DNA of 64,000 bases. It comes from Anabaena sp. UHCC 0187 (GTDB lineage Bacteria; Cyanobacteriota; Cyanobacteriia; Cyanobacteriales; Nostocaceae). Shown here one piece after another: positions 35,894 to 45,335 of this stretch (its first letter is position 1; the number at the start of each line of letters is the position of its first letter). The position numbers and the translations under genes are program-made. The stretch spans positions 1 to 64,000 of the forward strand of contig NZ_VILB01000004.1 in assembly GCF_009712035.1 (NCBI RefSeq), read 5' to 3'. Under the pieces are notes generated by a model. The model was not told where the DNA came from and made no database searches. It saw only the letters and a list, made by a program, of their open reading frames with translations.

Positions 35894-38242
35894 ATGTCTT
35901 CCAAACAATTCCAATCAGCACATGGCAGTATTTACAAACTCGGTACAAGGCTTTTAAAATATATTGAGGAAATTCGCCAAAGTCGTCTTAGCGAAGGTGA
36001 TGATACCAAAAGTTTAGAAAGTGTAGAAAATAATATAAATAAAGCATTAAACGCCCTAAAGGAACAAAAATATCAAGTAGCTGTTATTGCAGCTATGAAA
36101 GCTGGTAAAAGTACATTTCTTAACGCTGTTATTGGTGCAGATGTTTTAGCTAGTGAAACCGCAGCTTGTACTATTTGTCGTACTGATGTCCGTCACATTC
36201 CCTCTAATCAAGATTCCAGACTGTTAGAATATCAAGCAGGAGCAAGAAAACCCATTGTGATAGCTGAAGGGGATGAAGGAGAAATTCAACACAAATTTTT
36301 ACTGAGAACCCGTAAAATTAGAGAAACCGGAAATCCTGATAATACCATCCGGTTTGAAATAGAACATCATATAGAAGCAATTAGTGGACTTTCTTCCCTT
36401 GATGGTTTTACCTTAGTAGATACACCTGGACCAAATGAATGGGAATCAGCTAATTTTAACACAGTTGCATTAAAACAAACAGCATTAGAAGCATTAAGAA
36501 CTTGTAACGCCATTTTATTTGTTTTAAATTACGCATCTTACAAAGATAGTGCTGTTTCTGACTTATTTAAAGAGGTCTTAGAAAATCGCCAGGAAATTTT
36601 AGAACAGGAAAAAGGTAAGATTTACTTTATCCTTAATAAAGTTGATCAGAAAACTGAAAGAGATAGAGAAATTGAAGATGTAATTCAAGATTTACAACGG
36701 GAATTATCTAATTTTGGTTTTCCCAACCCCATTATTTATCCTGCAAGTTCCAGACAAGGATTATTAGCAAAATTAATTCAACAACAAAAAGCTACAGAAA
36801 GTCAAACCAAAGACTTTAAAAAATTCTTTAGTGCGAGATATGCAATTGAAGATGAAGAAGGAACTCAAACTATTCCAGCACCTCGGAAAATAGCACCACA
36901 AGCATTAATAGATAGTGGTATTCCTACTATTCAAGAAACAGTCATTGAAACTATTACTAAAAATGCAGGTTGGAATCTTTTGAGTGATGTTTTAGCAATA
37001 ATTGATAAATCAGCTAAAACAGTTGAAGATACTCTCAACACAAAAATTAGTGGTTGGGAAATGGATATTGCATCATTAAAGAAAAAAATTGAAGAATACA
37101 AAAAACGTTCTGATAATGCTAGAAGTAAAGTAGAGAATGTAAAAAAGTCCGTAGATAGACAAAAACAAATACTCATCAATGGTTTTAGTCAAGGTATTGA
37201 TATATTTGCAGAAGAAACTAAAGCAGAAATTCAATATCAAATTGATCAAATTGCTGAATCTCAATCTACAAAATTATCTACCACCCAAAAAGTGAAAGCT
37301 CATCGCTCACCAATTATGAAGACAAGTCAAAATATTGATTGGGGTAATATTGGTGATATTGTTGCTGATGTGGGAGGCGGTATTTTGGAACTTTTTAGTA
37401 AACGTTTGGGAAGTATATTTAAAGCAGGTGTAAAAGGAGGTACATCTTTACTGTCATCTCTTTCTAAAGAAACACCTCAAGTTTTCAATTCTTCTTCAAA
37501 TGATGATATGGGTGAAATACAAAAAAATTCTGATCCATATATCATTAGAGTTCGCAGTAAAAATGAAGCTGAGAAGATTAGTAAAACAATTAATGAATCT
37601 TGCGCTTCTCTAATTCAAAAGTTCTGGTTAGATACTCAAGATACATTGGTAAGAGATGGTACTAATATTCGTGAAATTCTGGCTTTGAAAATTGAAAATG
37701 ATATCCAAGAGATATCAAATGAACTATCTGATTATCTGGGGAAAGAATTACAAGTCAAATTAAATATTAATAAAATTCAATTTCCTAAATTTGAATTTCC
37801 CGGTATTGACGCAAGAATTAAACAACAGCAAGGAGTATTTAAAAGGACAAAAACAGAAGAGAAGAAAAAGTGTTGTTCTGAAGAAACTTACACTGTTAGT
37901 ATTCCGTCTGAAGAAAAAGGAGAATTGCATGAAGTATATTTACGTGAAACAACAAAGTTAATTCATCAAAAAATTGATGAACAAGTTTTAAATAATCGAG
38001 AATTACTACAAAGGGTGATTGAAAAACAGATTGCAGATGATTTCAAAAAAGCGGAACAACAAATTAATGAGTATATTAAGAAATTTCAGGATGATTTTGA
38101 TAGTCTACTAAAAAAAAGAGAGACAAAAGAAGCAGAATCAGATAAAATCATTAATAGCTTGAATCTGCAAAAAGAGAAATTGAATGAATATCTACAGGAA
38201 TTAATATTAATTCGTCAATCTCTCAACAGTTGGAAACCTTAA
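35894..38242 (+). CDS. Bacterial dynamin-like GTPase
   Basis: A 782-residue dynamin-family protein. GTPase motifs: G1 AAMKAGKSTFLNAVIG (about 66-81), a candidate G2 region ETAACTICRT, G3 LVDTPGPNEWES and G4 NKVDQ. After the G domain there are long helical stretches predicted as coiled coils (about 385-430 and 680-780), with a glycine-rich, possibly membrane-inserting segment GGGILELFSKRLGSIFKAG near 490-515. Bacterial dynamins remodel or repair membranes, and some act in phage resistance. A cluster KCCSE occurs near 655. Monocistronic, near a toxin-antitoxin-like pair on the other strand. Confidence 0.87.
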   Translation: MSSKQFQSAHGSIYKLGTRLLKYIEEIRQSRLSEGDDTKSLESVENNINKALNALKEQKYQVAVIAAMKAGKSTFLNAVIGADVLASETAACTICRTDVRHIPSNQDSRLLEYQAGARKPIVIAEGDEGEIQHKFLLRTRKIRETGNPDNTIRFEIEHHIEAISGLSSLDGFTLVDTPGPNEWESANFNTVALKQTALEALRTCNAILFVLNYASYKDSAVSDLFKEVLENRQEILEQEKGKIYFILNKVDQKTERDREIEDVIQDLQRELSNFGFPNPIIYPASSRQGLLAKLIQQQKATESQTKDFKKFFSARYAIEDEEGTQTIPAPRKIAPQALIDSGIPTIQETVIETITKNAGWNLLSDVLAIIDKSAKTVEDTLNTKISGWEMDIASLKKKIEEYKKRSDNARSKVENVKKSVDRQKQILINGFSQGIDIFAEETKAEIQYQIDQIAESQSTKLSTTQKVKAHRSPIMKTSQNIDWGNIGDIVADVGGGILELFSKRLGSIFKAGVKGGTSLLSSLSKETPQVFNSSSNDDMGEIQKNSDPYIIRVRSKNEAEKISKTINESCASLIQKFWLDTQDTLVRDGTNIREILALKIENDIQEISNELSDYLGKELQVKLNINKIQFPKFEFPGIDARIKQQQGVFKRTKTEEKKKCCSEETYTVSIPSEEKGELHEVYLRETTKLIHQKIDEQVLNNRELLQRVIEKQIADDFKKAEQQINEYIKKFQDDFDSLLKKRETKEAESDKIINSLNLQKEKLNEYLQELILIRQSLNSWKP

Positions 38243-38394
38243 TCGTAAACCTGAAAACTGATTTTACTTACCTATGTCAGAAAATTTCAACTTGGAAAAA
38301 GCATTTTCTCTATATGTAAGATTATCACTAATTTAAACAGATTTGAGGTGATTGGTAATTGGTGATTTCCCCCTATCCCATATCACCTTAATGA

Positions 38395-39600
38395 TCACGC
38401 AGAAACAGAAACTTCCGACTGATAGCAAATACCCGCTTCCTTGAATCTTTGTAAAGCTTCACCCAAGCGATCGCAATCTGCAATTAAACTAATTCTCACA
38501 TAGCCTTCACCACCCACACCAAAGGCATTTCCAGGAGTCAGAACCACCCCAGTTTGCTGTAAAACATTTAAAGCAAAATCTGTAGAATTCATTCCCACCG
38601 GACATTTTATCCACAAATACATAGTTGCTTCCGTTTTGGGAATATTCCACCCCAATTTACCCAAACCATCAATTAAAAAATCTCGACGGGTGCGGTAACG
38701 TTGTTGAACTTCATGTAAATAAGAATCAGGGAGACTAAGGGCAGTTTCTGCTGCTGTTTGCAAAGCCGAAAAAATGCCATAATCTAAATTGGTTTTGAGA
38801 GTTCGCAAACCTTGGATAACGTGACGATTTCCCACCACAAAGCCAACGCGCCAACCTGCCATATTATAGGTTTTAGAGAGTGTGTGAAACTCTACACCAA
38901 TCTCCTTTGCACCAGGAATTTCTAATAAGCTAGTGGGTTGATAACCATCAAAAGCTAATTCTGCATAACATAAATCATGGACTAAAAGGATTTCATACTT
39001 CCGCGCAAAGGCCACAATTTCTTCAAAAAATTCGCGGGGGGCAGTTGCAGCGGTTGGATTACTGGGATAATTGAAATAGAGGATTTTCGCTTTTCTGGCT
39101 ACTTCGTCAGGAATAGCCGCTAAATCAATTAACCAATTGTTTTCTTCCTTGAGAATTAAATTATGGATAACTCCCCCAGCAATAATCGGACCACGAAAAT
39201 GCACAGGGTAAGATGGTGAAGGTACTAATACAGTATCACCAGGATTAATATAGGCGATCGCTAAATGCCCCAAACCTTCCTTAGAACCGAGTAACGGTAA
39301 AGCCTCACTATCAGGATCAAGAGTCACACCATAACGGCGATGATACCATTGGGTAATAGACTTACGGAAACTAGCAGTTCCTTCAAATGGGGGATAACCG
39401 TGATTAGCCGGATTTTGCATAGCTGCTATGGCTGCATCTATGACTGGTTGAGGTGTGGGGCCATCAGGATTACCCATACCCAAATCAATTAAATCTAATC
39501 CCTGTTCTCTAGCCTTAGCTTTTAATTCGTCCAAACGGGCAAACACATAAGGCGGCAATTTTTGTATCCGTTCTGCGGGAGAAATCCAACTTAAACTCAT
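38395..39600 (-). CDS. Class I/II aminotransferase (aspartate / LL-diaminopimelate type)
   Basis: A 401-residue PLP-dependent fold-type I aminotransferase. Seen: LIDLGMGNPDGPTPQPVIDA, GYPPFEGTASFRKSI, ILYFNYPSNPTAATAP with the N-P-T motif, LVHDLCYAELAFDG and the PLP lysine in TLSKTYNMAGWRVGFVVGN. The SLS-type C terminus has YVRISLIADCDRL. Relatives are annotated as aspartate or LL-diaminopimelate aminotransferase; substrate is not decidable from sequence alone. It is single, upstream of a G-rich repeat block. Confidence 0.88.
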   Translation of the reverse strand: MSLSWISPAERIQKLPPYVFARLDELKAKAREQGLDLIDLGMGNPDGPTPQPVIDAAIAAMQNPANHGYPPFEGTASFRKSITQWYHRRYGVTLDPDSEALPLLGSKEGLGHLAIAYINPGDTVLVPSPSYPVHFRGPIIAGGVIHNLILKEENNWLIDLAAIPDEVARKAKILYFNYPSNPTAATAPREFFEEIVAFARKYEILLVHDLCYAELAFDGYQPTSLLEIPGAKEIGVEFHTLSKTYNMAGWRVGFVVGNRHVIQGLRTLKTNLDYGIFSALQTAAETALSLPDSYLHEVQQRYRTRRDFLIDGLGKLGWNIPKTEATMYLWIKCPVGMNSTDFALNVLQQTGVVLTPGNAFGVGGEGYVRISLIADCDRLGEALQRFKEAGICYQSEVSVSA

Positions 39601-39670
39601 TCTTTCACCTCGAAATAGGGAACAGGGAGGGGGCAGGGGGTAGGGAGCAGGGGGCAGGGGGCAGGGGGAA
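39601..39670. repeat. G-rich heptamer repeat
   Basis: Tandem GGGGCAG/GGAGCAG-like units immediately upstream of the aminotransferase start, followed by short degenerate units (attaccc, accaatc). Confidence 0.75.
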
Positions 39671-39721
39671 AATAATTTACCTATTACCCGTTACCAATCA
39701 CCAATTACCCATTTTTAACTT

Positions 39722-40870
39722 TTAATTTTTAACTTTTAATTGATTTGGTGCAGTGGTGGAAACCATTGCGGCCATCAAATGTTCCAACGCTACGTTAAAG
39801 GGTAAACGGTGGATATCGGAATTAGGTTCTAAACTAATTTCTGCTGCTGTTTGTAACTCACCTAGAGTGATATTACCTAATCCCAAATCTGCTAATTTTT
39901 GGGGTAATCCAATCTCTGCATAGAATTTCAATAATTGCTGTCTTGCTGACGCTGCTAATTGATTTCCCTGGATCATTTCTTCTAACCGCAGTTGTACCAG
40001 GATACCATAAGCGACCTTTTCCCCGTGAATACTCCCATGTCCAGAAAGATGGGTTAAGCCATTATGGACTGCATGGGCGGCAACTGTGCGACATTGCGCC
40101 CCTCCTAGTCCCCCAATTACACCAGCTAGGAGTACAGTTGCATCTACAACTTGTTGCCAAACTTCGCTACCGGGAGACTGTAAAGCATCAGCAGACTTTT
40201 GTAATAAAATATCTCGTAAAACTCGCGCTTGTTGGACTGCGGCAATAATGAGAGTTTGTTGTAAATGTCCACTACTCACTGAGGCTTCATACCATTTAGC
40301 GATCGCATCCCCAATTCCTGCTATTAATGTTCTTTGGGGTGCAGTCTGAATTAAATCATAATCCAAAATTAGTAAATCAGGACAGCGAGATAAAGTCACA
40401 TCATACAAAAACGCCCCCGTCTCTGAATAGACATTAGAAAGGGCAGTCCAAGCCGCACAGGTAGCCCCAGAAGTGGGAATGGTCACAACGGGTAATGTCA
40501 ATTGGTGGGCGACTAATTTAGCCGTATCCAGGGCTTTACCACCGCCAATCCCGATAATCAGATCAGCTTTATGTTCTTTAGCCGCTTTGCGTAAAGTCTT
40601 CAAACTAACTTCACAACAATCAGCACCATAAGAAACCAAAATAGGATGCAATTCTGAAGATTGGAAAAGAGGTTGTAAACTCTCTTGACTCAGATTGAGA
40701 GTCTGATTTCCAGCAATAATTAACGGACGAGTTCCCAAATTAGCGACTTCACCCGCAATGGTTGATAACACACCCGCACCGCGAATCACTTTTCCAGGGG
40801 AAACAGAAAGGCTGAAGAATGAGTTAGGGGTTTGGGTAGATAAAGTTTCAGTAGAATGTTGATTAGGCAT
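39722..40870 (-). CDS. Iron-containing alcohol dehydrogenase, glycerol-dehydrogenase-like
   Basis: A 382-residue protein of the GldA/Fe-ADH family. NAD-binding GIGGGKALDTAK, PTSGATCAAWTALSNVY, and metal ligands in GIGDAIAKWYEA (Asp), CRTVAAHAVHNGLTHL (His) and GSIHGEKVAYGILVQL (His) are all present, matching GldA. The first 18 residues are variable. It probably oxidises a polyol or reduces a ketone with NAD(H) and divalent metal; the natural substrate is unknown. Confidence 0.88.
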   Translation of the reverse strand: MPNQHSTETLSTQTPNSFFSLSVSPGKVIRGAGVLSTIAGEVANLGTRPLIIAGNQTLNLSQESLQPLFQSSELHPILVSYGADCCEVSLKTLRKAAKEHKADLIIGIGGGKALDTAKLVAHQLTLPVVTIPTSGATCAAWTALSNVYSETGAFLYDVTLSRCPDLLILDYDLIQTAPQRTLIAGIGDAIAKWYEASVSSGHLQQTLIIAAVQQARVLRDILLQKSADALQSPGSEVWQQVVDATVLLAGVIGGLGGAQCRTVAAHAVHNGLTHLSGHGSIHGEKVAYGILVQLRLEEMIQGNQLAASARQQLLKFYAEIGLPQKLADLGLGNITLGELQTAAEISLEPNSDIHRLPFNVALEHLMAAMVSTTAPNQLKVKN

Positions 40871-40980
40871 GATCTCTATTTTGCCAAAACTATTGATATT
40901 TCTTAATCAAATTTTAAAATAATCCTTATTGTATTGTATATAGCAAAAAAATTGTGTAATAGGGAACAGGGAAAAATATA

Positions 40981-41086
40981 CAGCAGGAGGAAAGAGGTAG
41001 GGGAGCAGGGAGCAGGGAGCAGGGGGAAATAATTTGCCAATTACCAATTTACTGTCACCTGTCACCTGTCACCTGTCATCTGTTAC
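40981..41086. repeat. Heptamer repeats between ycf51 and the dehydrogenase gene
   Basis: A run of GGAGCAG units (near 41003-41024) and a second run of ACCTGTC units (near 41055-41084). Two STRR types sit side by side. Confidence 0.8.
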
Positions 41087-41611
41087 CTATGAAGCTGTAG
41101 GTTTTGGTAATGAGGCAAACTTGTCTAGATAAACTTCTACTGCCATTGCTGGGTCTTCACGACTGACTAAAGTGCGGTTGACTTGACCCAAGTACAGGGG
41201 TACAGATAACCCGATTTCTGGGTGGATAATGGTGCGGGCGCGGACTGTTAATTGCTTGTTTCCACCGCTACCTAAGCGACCATAGGAATAAAGGTTACTA
41301 GCTGCTTGACGTAAAGTGGCTTCTAATTCTGTGGGAGTGATTTGTGGTGTGACTGCAATTACTGTTTGGTTAGAACCGTTGTCATAAACTAGGGTGTACT
41401 TGACAGCACCGGGAATAATTGTGCGACTCAGGGGAACGAGGGAAAGTGAAAATAACCCCCCTGTCAGTACCAGCATAAAGCCAGTTGCACCCACCAGCCG
41501 AAAGCGAAAGCCCCATTTGAGAATGAAAGCCAAGATTGTCAGAACTGCAAATACTATTGTCGCAATACCACACCATTCGGTGTATTGCAGAAAATTAGCT
41601 GTACTAGGCAT
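41087..41611 (-). CDS. ycf51: Ycf51-family protein
   Basis: A 174-residue conserved cyanobacterial/plastid protein (Ycf51, DUF2518). Two membrane helices at about 14-34 and 39-60 are followed by a soluble domain with VKYTLVYDNGSNQTVIAVTP, ELEATLRQAASNLYSYGRLG and the VRARTIIHPEIGLSVPLYLG strand. It is presumably in the thylakoid or plasma membrane. Function unknown. Confidence 0.92.
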   Translation of the reverse strand: MPSTANFLQYTEWCGIATIVFAVLTILAFILKWGFRFRLVGATGFMLVLTGGLFSLSLVPLSRTIIPGAVKYTLVYDNGSNQTVIAVTPQITPTELEATLRQAASNLYSYGRLGSGGNKQLTVRARTIIHPEIGLSVPLYLGQVNRTLVSREDPAMAVEVYLDKFASLPKPTAS

Positions 41612-41818
41612 AAGGTTTTAATTACGGACATTCCCATTTTACCTATTGTTTACACCAGTATTGCAGGACGGAATAAAAAAAGAAAGATTGTTAATTATTT
41701 TTAATTGCTTTTTATGAATCATTGCCATCTATAATAGCCGATTATGTTACCCTTTTTCCGATATTCAAGATTTGTGACAATTACCTATTAACAATGTTAA
41801 AAAAGTAGTAGTTTGATT

Positions 41819-42310
41819 ATGGAAAATTCTCCAATTTTCTCGAAGTCTTTAAACTTTCAAGAAGATTATCCATGTCCAGTATGTCGCATTGGTAAAGTTT
41901 CTCAAATGCCGATGATGGAGTCAATGTATTGTGATTTTTGCAACGAAATTTTTACAATCAACTTAGAACTACAGCAAATCAAAATGCCTTCCAGAGAACC
42001 AGCATTAGTTTGGAAATGGAATGGATTTAAGTGGACACAATCCCAATTAGTTGGTGTAGATTTAGGTTGGGGTTATGGTTTAGCTGCCATGGCTTTTATT
42101 ATTTTACCAACTACTTTAATCGGTGTTACCGCATATTATTTTCCCCCTCAGTCTCATGTTCCCCTTTCATGGATTCCATCTATTTGGACAGGGCTAACTT
42201 TTATATCGCACTTAGCAATTATTGTTTGGATTTTTATTGAAGTTTATCAGATTCCCTTTATAGCATATTGGCGAGGGATAACTCGCTGGCGAGATGAATT
42301 AATTAGGTAG
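41819..42310 (+). CDS. Zinc-ribbon membrane protein, unknown function
   Basis: About 163 residues from ATG 41819. The N-terminal half has a four-cysteine zinc ribbon CPVCRIGKV...YCDFC (CxxC-x~20-CxxC, YPCPVC and MYCDFCNEIF), followed by WKWNGFKWTQ and two membrane helices (about 84-106 and 125-150). The C terminus is basic. This type is conserved in Nostocales with no assigned role. The upstream TTG at 41813 is in frame but less likely. Confidence 0.75.
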   Translation: MENSPIFSKSLNFQEDYPCPVCRIGKVSQMPMMESMYCDFCNEIFTINLELQQIKMPSREPALVWKWNGFKWTQSQLVGVDLGWGYGLAAMAFIILPTTLIGVTAYYFPPQSHVPLSWIPSIWTGLTFISHLAIIVWIFIEVYQIPFIAYWRGITRWRDELIR

Positions 42311-42497
42311 AAAAATTTGGACAAACATGAGGAAATACTGGTATCAAAACCAAGCTGTAAATAATTTTGCGGTATGATCTTAATAAAGCAAAAGTCAGAG
42401 TTAAAAGGATAGCAGTAGCAATCAATCGTTATACTGAACAAATGACTGCATAAATCATCATTTGTTCAATTATTATATTAATATTCACGAATACACC

Positions 42498-43148
42498 ATG
42501 ACGAGCGAACTGGAGCGGTACTACAGAATCTTAGAATTAGAGCTAGGGGCCACACTCGAAGAAATTAACCAGGCTTATAAAGATTTAGTGTTTGTTTGGC
42601 ATCCGGACCGCCTCCCCAAAGATAACCTGCGTTTGCAAAATAAAGCACAGGAAAAGCTAAAATCATTTAATGAAGCTCGTGATAAATTGCGCTCTTTACG
42701 AGATAAACAGCCTACTCCCTCTTATTCTCCACCACATCACACGGATAAATCCTCCTCTACCCATGCTTACTCACCACAGGCAAATTCAGATTTAAGTGGT
42801 AAAGATTTTAGCCGCGCCAATTTGAGTAATCGGGATCTATCAGGAAGAAACTTGAGTTATGCAAATTTAAGCGGTTCTAATCTCAGTGACACTTTTATGC
42901 ACAAGGTGATTCTCAGAGGTGCGGATTTGTCAGAAGCCAATTTATTTAGAGCTAACTTACTGTTAGCAGATTTAAGAGATGCCAATTTACGCTCGGCAAA
43001 TTTGATTGGTGCGGATCTTAGCGGTGCTGACTTGCGGGGTGCTGACTTGACAGGAGCGAGAATTCGTTCAGGCGATCGCCTGCTGGTAAAATTGATTGGT
43101 GCTAAATTAGCTGGAGCTATCATGCCTGATGGTATAATTCATACCTGA
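42498..43148 (+). CDS. J-domain protein with pentapeptide repeats
   Basis: About 216 residues from ATG 42498 (MTSELERYYRILEL). A J domain (about 5-70) with HPD in FVWHPDRLP is linked by a proline/serine/histidine-rich stretch to about 18 pentapeptide repeats of the A(D/N)LSX type (for example ANLSNRDLSGRNLSYANLSG, in part, and ADLSGADLRGADLTGA), which form a right-handed beta-helix. The J domain should recruit a DnaK; the beta-helix may bind a client. The in-frame ATG at 42462 would add 12 residues with no ribosome-binding site. Confidence 0.9.
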   Translation: MTSELERYYRILELELGATLEEINQAYKDLVFVWHPDRLPKDNLRLQNKAQEKLKSFNEARDKLRSLRDKQPTPSYSPPHHTDKSSSTHAYSPQANSDLSGKDFSRANLSNRDLSGRNLSYANLSGSNLSDTFMHKVILRGADLSEANLFRANLLLADLRDANLRSANLIGADLSGADLRGADLTGARIRSGDRLLVKLIGAKLAGAIMPDGIIHT

Positions 43149-43522
43149 AAACAATTCCCAGGGCTAAAAAGCAAGTTAGCATTACCTATAATATACAAAA
43201 CTTAGTAATATTGCTTGCTAACTAGATTACCAGTGAGTAACATAGTAGTTAATAGTCACTAAAAATAATAATATAGCCATGCTCCATGATCTGTGAGAGA
43301 ATCTACTTCCTGCTCGTTGACTCCATAAGTCGAGTTTACATACAAAATAGGAATGCTATGTTAACAAAATTTAATTATTAATGTGGCTTCCTCCTAGCGT
43401 TATATAGCTAAATAGGCAGAAACAACAAGTTAAACTAATACCTATTAGTCAAAAAATCTGTATTCCTGTACTATTGATGATTGAGCGGTAATTGTTAAAA
43501 ATAATTTATTTTAGTTCTATTA
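43149..43522. other. Intergenic region, nothing recognised
   Basis: 374 bp of AT-rich DNA. A weak inverted repeat (agttagca / tgctaact) spans about 43170-43224. I see no tRNA, no open frame of note and no repeat family. Confidence 0.5.
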
Positions 43523-44353
43523 ATGATCATGAACATTGCAATTATTGGCTGTGGTTATGTGGGTTATGCAGTTAGCAAATATTGGCAGTTAAACAGTAAT
43601 TTCAAACTAACTGTAACTACAACTAGCCCAGAACGTATCCCCACCTTAGAAACAGTAGCACAAAGAGTTATCGTCACTTCAGGTAATGATTCAGAAAGTC
43701 TCAAAGCCGTATTAAAAAATCAAGAAGTTGTCTTATTAAGTGTTGGTGCAAAAAATGCAGATTCTTATGAAGAAACTTATATAAATACTGCTAAAACTTT
43801 AGTTTCTATTTTACCCCAATTCCCTAATATTCACCAAGTCATATATACAGGTAGTTATTCAATTTATGGAGATAGAAATGGTGTATGGGTAGACGAAGAA
43901 ACTCCACCCGCGCCAGCTAATCGCAATTCTCAACTACTACGCAAAACAGAGGATATATTATTATCAGCAAATAATGATAATACCCGTGTTTGTATTTTAC
44001 GTTTAGGGGGTATTTATGGACCGGGTAGAGAACTGGTAAAAATATTTGGTAGAGCCGCAGGAACAACCCGTCCCGGTAACGGGGAAGATATCACCAATTG
44101 GATTCATCTTGATGATATTGTTGGCAGTATAGAATTTGCCCGTGAGCATCGCTTACAAGGTATTTATAATCTTGTAGATGATAGTCATCTCACAAATAAA
44201 GAATTACTTGATAATGTGATGACAAAAAATAATTTACCTCATGTTACTTGGGATGCAGATAATAAAAATACCCGCCCATATAATGCCTGGGTGTCTAATC
44301 AAAAACTGAAAGATGCAGGATATAAATTTATTCATCCTCGCATAATTTTTTAG
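43523..44353 (+). CDS. NAD(P)-dependent epimerase/dehydratase-like protein
   Basis: A 276-residue extended short-chain dehydrogenase. The N terminus MNIAIIGCGYVGYAVSKYW has the G-x-G-x-x-G nucleotide loop; then IYTGSYSIYGDRNG, with the catalytic S/Y-x3-K arrangement degenerate (the expected Tyr-x-x-x-Lys appears as NRNSQLLRKTED), LRLGGIYGPGREL, and the TNWIHLDDIVG motif. This is like YeeZ/atypical SDR5. The start is ATG 43523 or, closer to the family, ATG 43529. It is followed 20 bp later by an alpha/beta-hydrolase-fold gene, likely one operon. Confidence 0.83.
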   Translation: MIMNIAIIGCGYVGYAVSKYWQLNSNFKLTVTTTSPERIPTLETVAQRVIVTSGNDSESLKAVLKNQEVVLLSVGAKNADSYEETYINTAKTLVSILPQFPNIHQVIYTGSYSIYGDRNGVWVDEETPPAPANRNSQLLRKTEDILLSANNDNTRVCILRLGGIYGPGRELVKIFGRAAGTTRPGNGEDITNWIHLDDIVGSIEFAREHRLQGIYNLVDDSHLTNKELLDNVMTKNNLPHVTWDADNKNTRPYNAWVSNQKLKDAGYKFIHPRIIF

Positions 44354-44373
44354 TTACTATTAAAATTGCCATC

Positions 44374-45300
44374 ATGTCATCATCTACAGTCAGCAACAAA
44401 ACAGCCTCTCCAACCCAGTATTATACTTGGGGAAAATACCGCTGTGCTTACGAAATTCATCAACCTCTCAATTCTCCTGCAACGGGCATTCCTTTACTTT
44501 TAATTCATCCCATTGGTGTCGGATTATCACGGCAATTTTGGCAGCGATTTTGCCGAGAATGGTATGATAAAAATCACCAAAATCCTATTTACAATCCCGA
44601 CTTATTGGGATGTGGTGAAAGTGATATGCCAGCCTTAGCGCATACACCAATTAATTGGGCAAAACAGTTACAATATTTCTTGCAAACTGTGGTGAAACAA
44701 CCCGTGATTATCGTCGTGCAAGGAGCTTTGTTACCAGTTGCCATTGAATTAGTGAAACTGGAAAAAGACTTAGTTTCAGGGTTAGTATTATCTGATCCTA
44801 CATCTCGTCCCGTTATTACTAAAAATGCCCCTAAATGGCAACAAAAACTACTTTGGAGTATTTTCACATCTCCTATAGGTAATGCTTTTTTCCGCTATGC
44901 CCGTACCCGCAAATTTTTGTATTCTTTCTCGGTTGAAAAATTATTTGCTGTCCGTGAAAATGTTGATGACGAATGGTTAAATACGCTCATGGCAGATGCT
45001 AAAAACATGAAAGGGCGTTATGCGGTATTTGCTTTTTTAGCGAGATTTTGGCAAAGAGATTACAGTAGTGATATTGCCTCAATTCCCCAGCGAACATTAT
45101 TAGTGGTGGGAGAACAAGCTCGCGGTATTAGTAAAGAAAGCAAACCAGAAGCTCCCGATGAAAGATTAGCATATTATCTGAATTGCTTACCTCAAAGTCA
45201 GGGAGTAAAAATCATTGGGAAAAATGTCATGCCCTATGAATATACTCAGGCATTCGTTGAGGCTATATCACCATTTATCGCTGCTATTTCCCATAATTAA
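44374..45300 (+). CDS. Alpha/beta-hydrolase-fold protein lacking the usual nucleophile
   Basis: A 308-residue alpha/beta hydrolase fold. The oxyanion region LLLIHPIGVGLSRQFWQRF and the PDLLGCGESDMP strand are normal. However, the nucleophile elbow, expected as G-x-S-x-G, reads VIIVVQGALLPVAIEL, with glycine/alanine where serine should be. It may be a non-catalytic relative. A late YEYTQAF replaces the usual catalytic histidine context. It is co-directional with the epimerase upstream. Confidence 0.8.
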   Translation: MSSSTVSNKTASPTQYYTWGKYRCAYEIHQPLNSPATGIPLLLIHPIGVGLSRQFWQRFCREWYDKNHQNPIYNPDLLGCGESDMPALAHTPINWAKQLQYFLQTVVKQPVIIVVQGALLPVAIELVKLEKDLVSGLVLSDPTSRPVITKNAPKWQQKLLWSIFTSPIGNAFFRYARTRKFLYSFSVEKLFAVRENVDDEWLNTLMADAKNMKGRYAVFAFLARFWQRDYSSDIASIPQRTLLVVGEQARGISKESKPEAPDERLAYYLNCLPQSQGVKIIGKNVMPYEYTQAFVEAISPFIAAISHN

Positions 45301-45335
45301 GATGGGATTTTTAATGGCCATTGCTATTGAAAATT

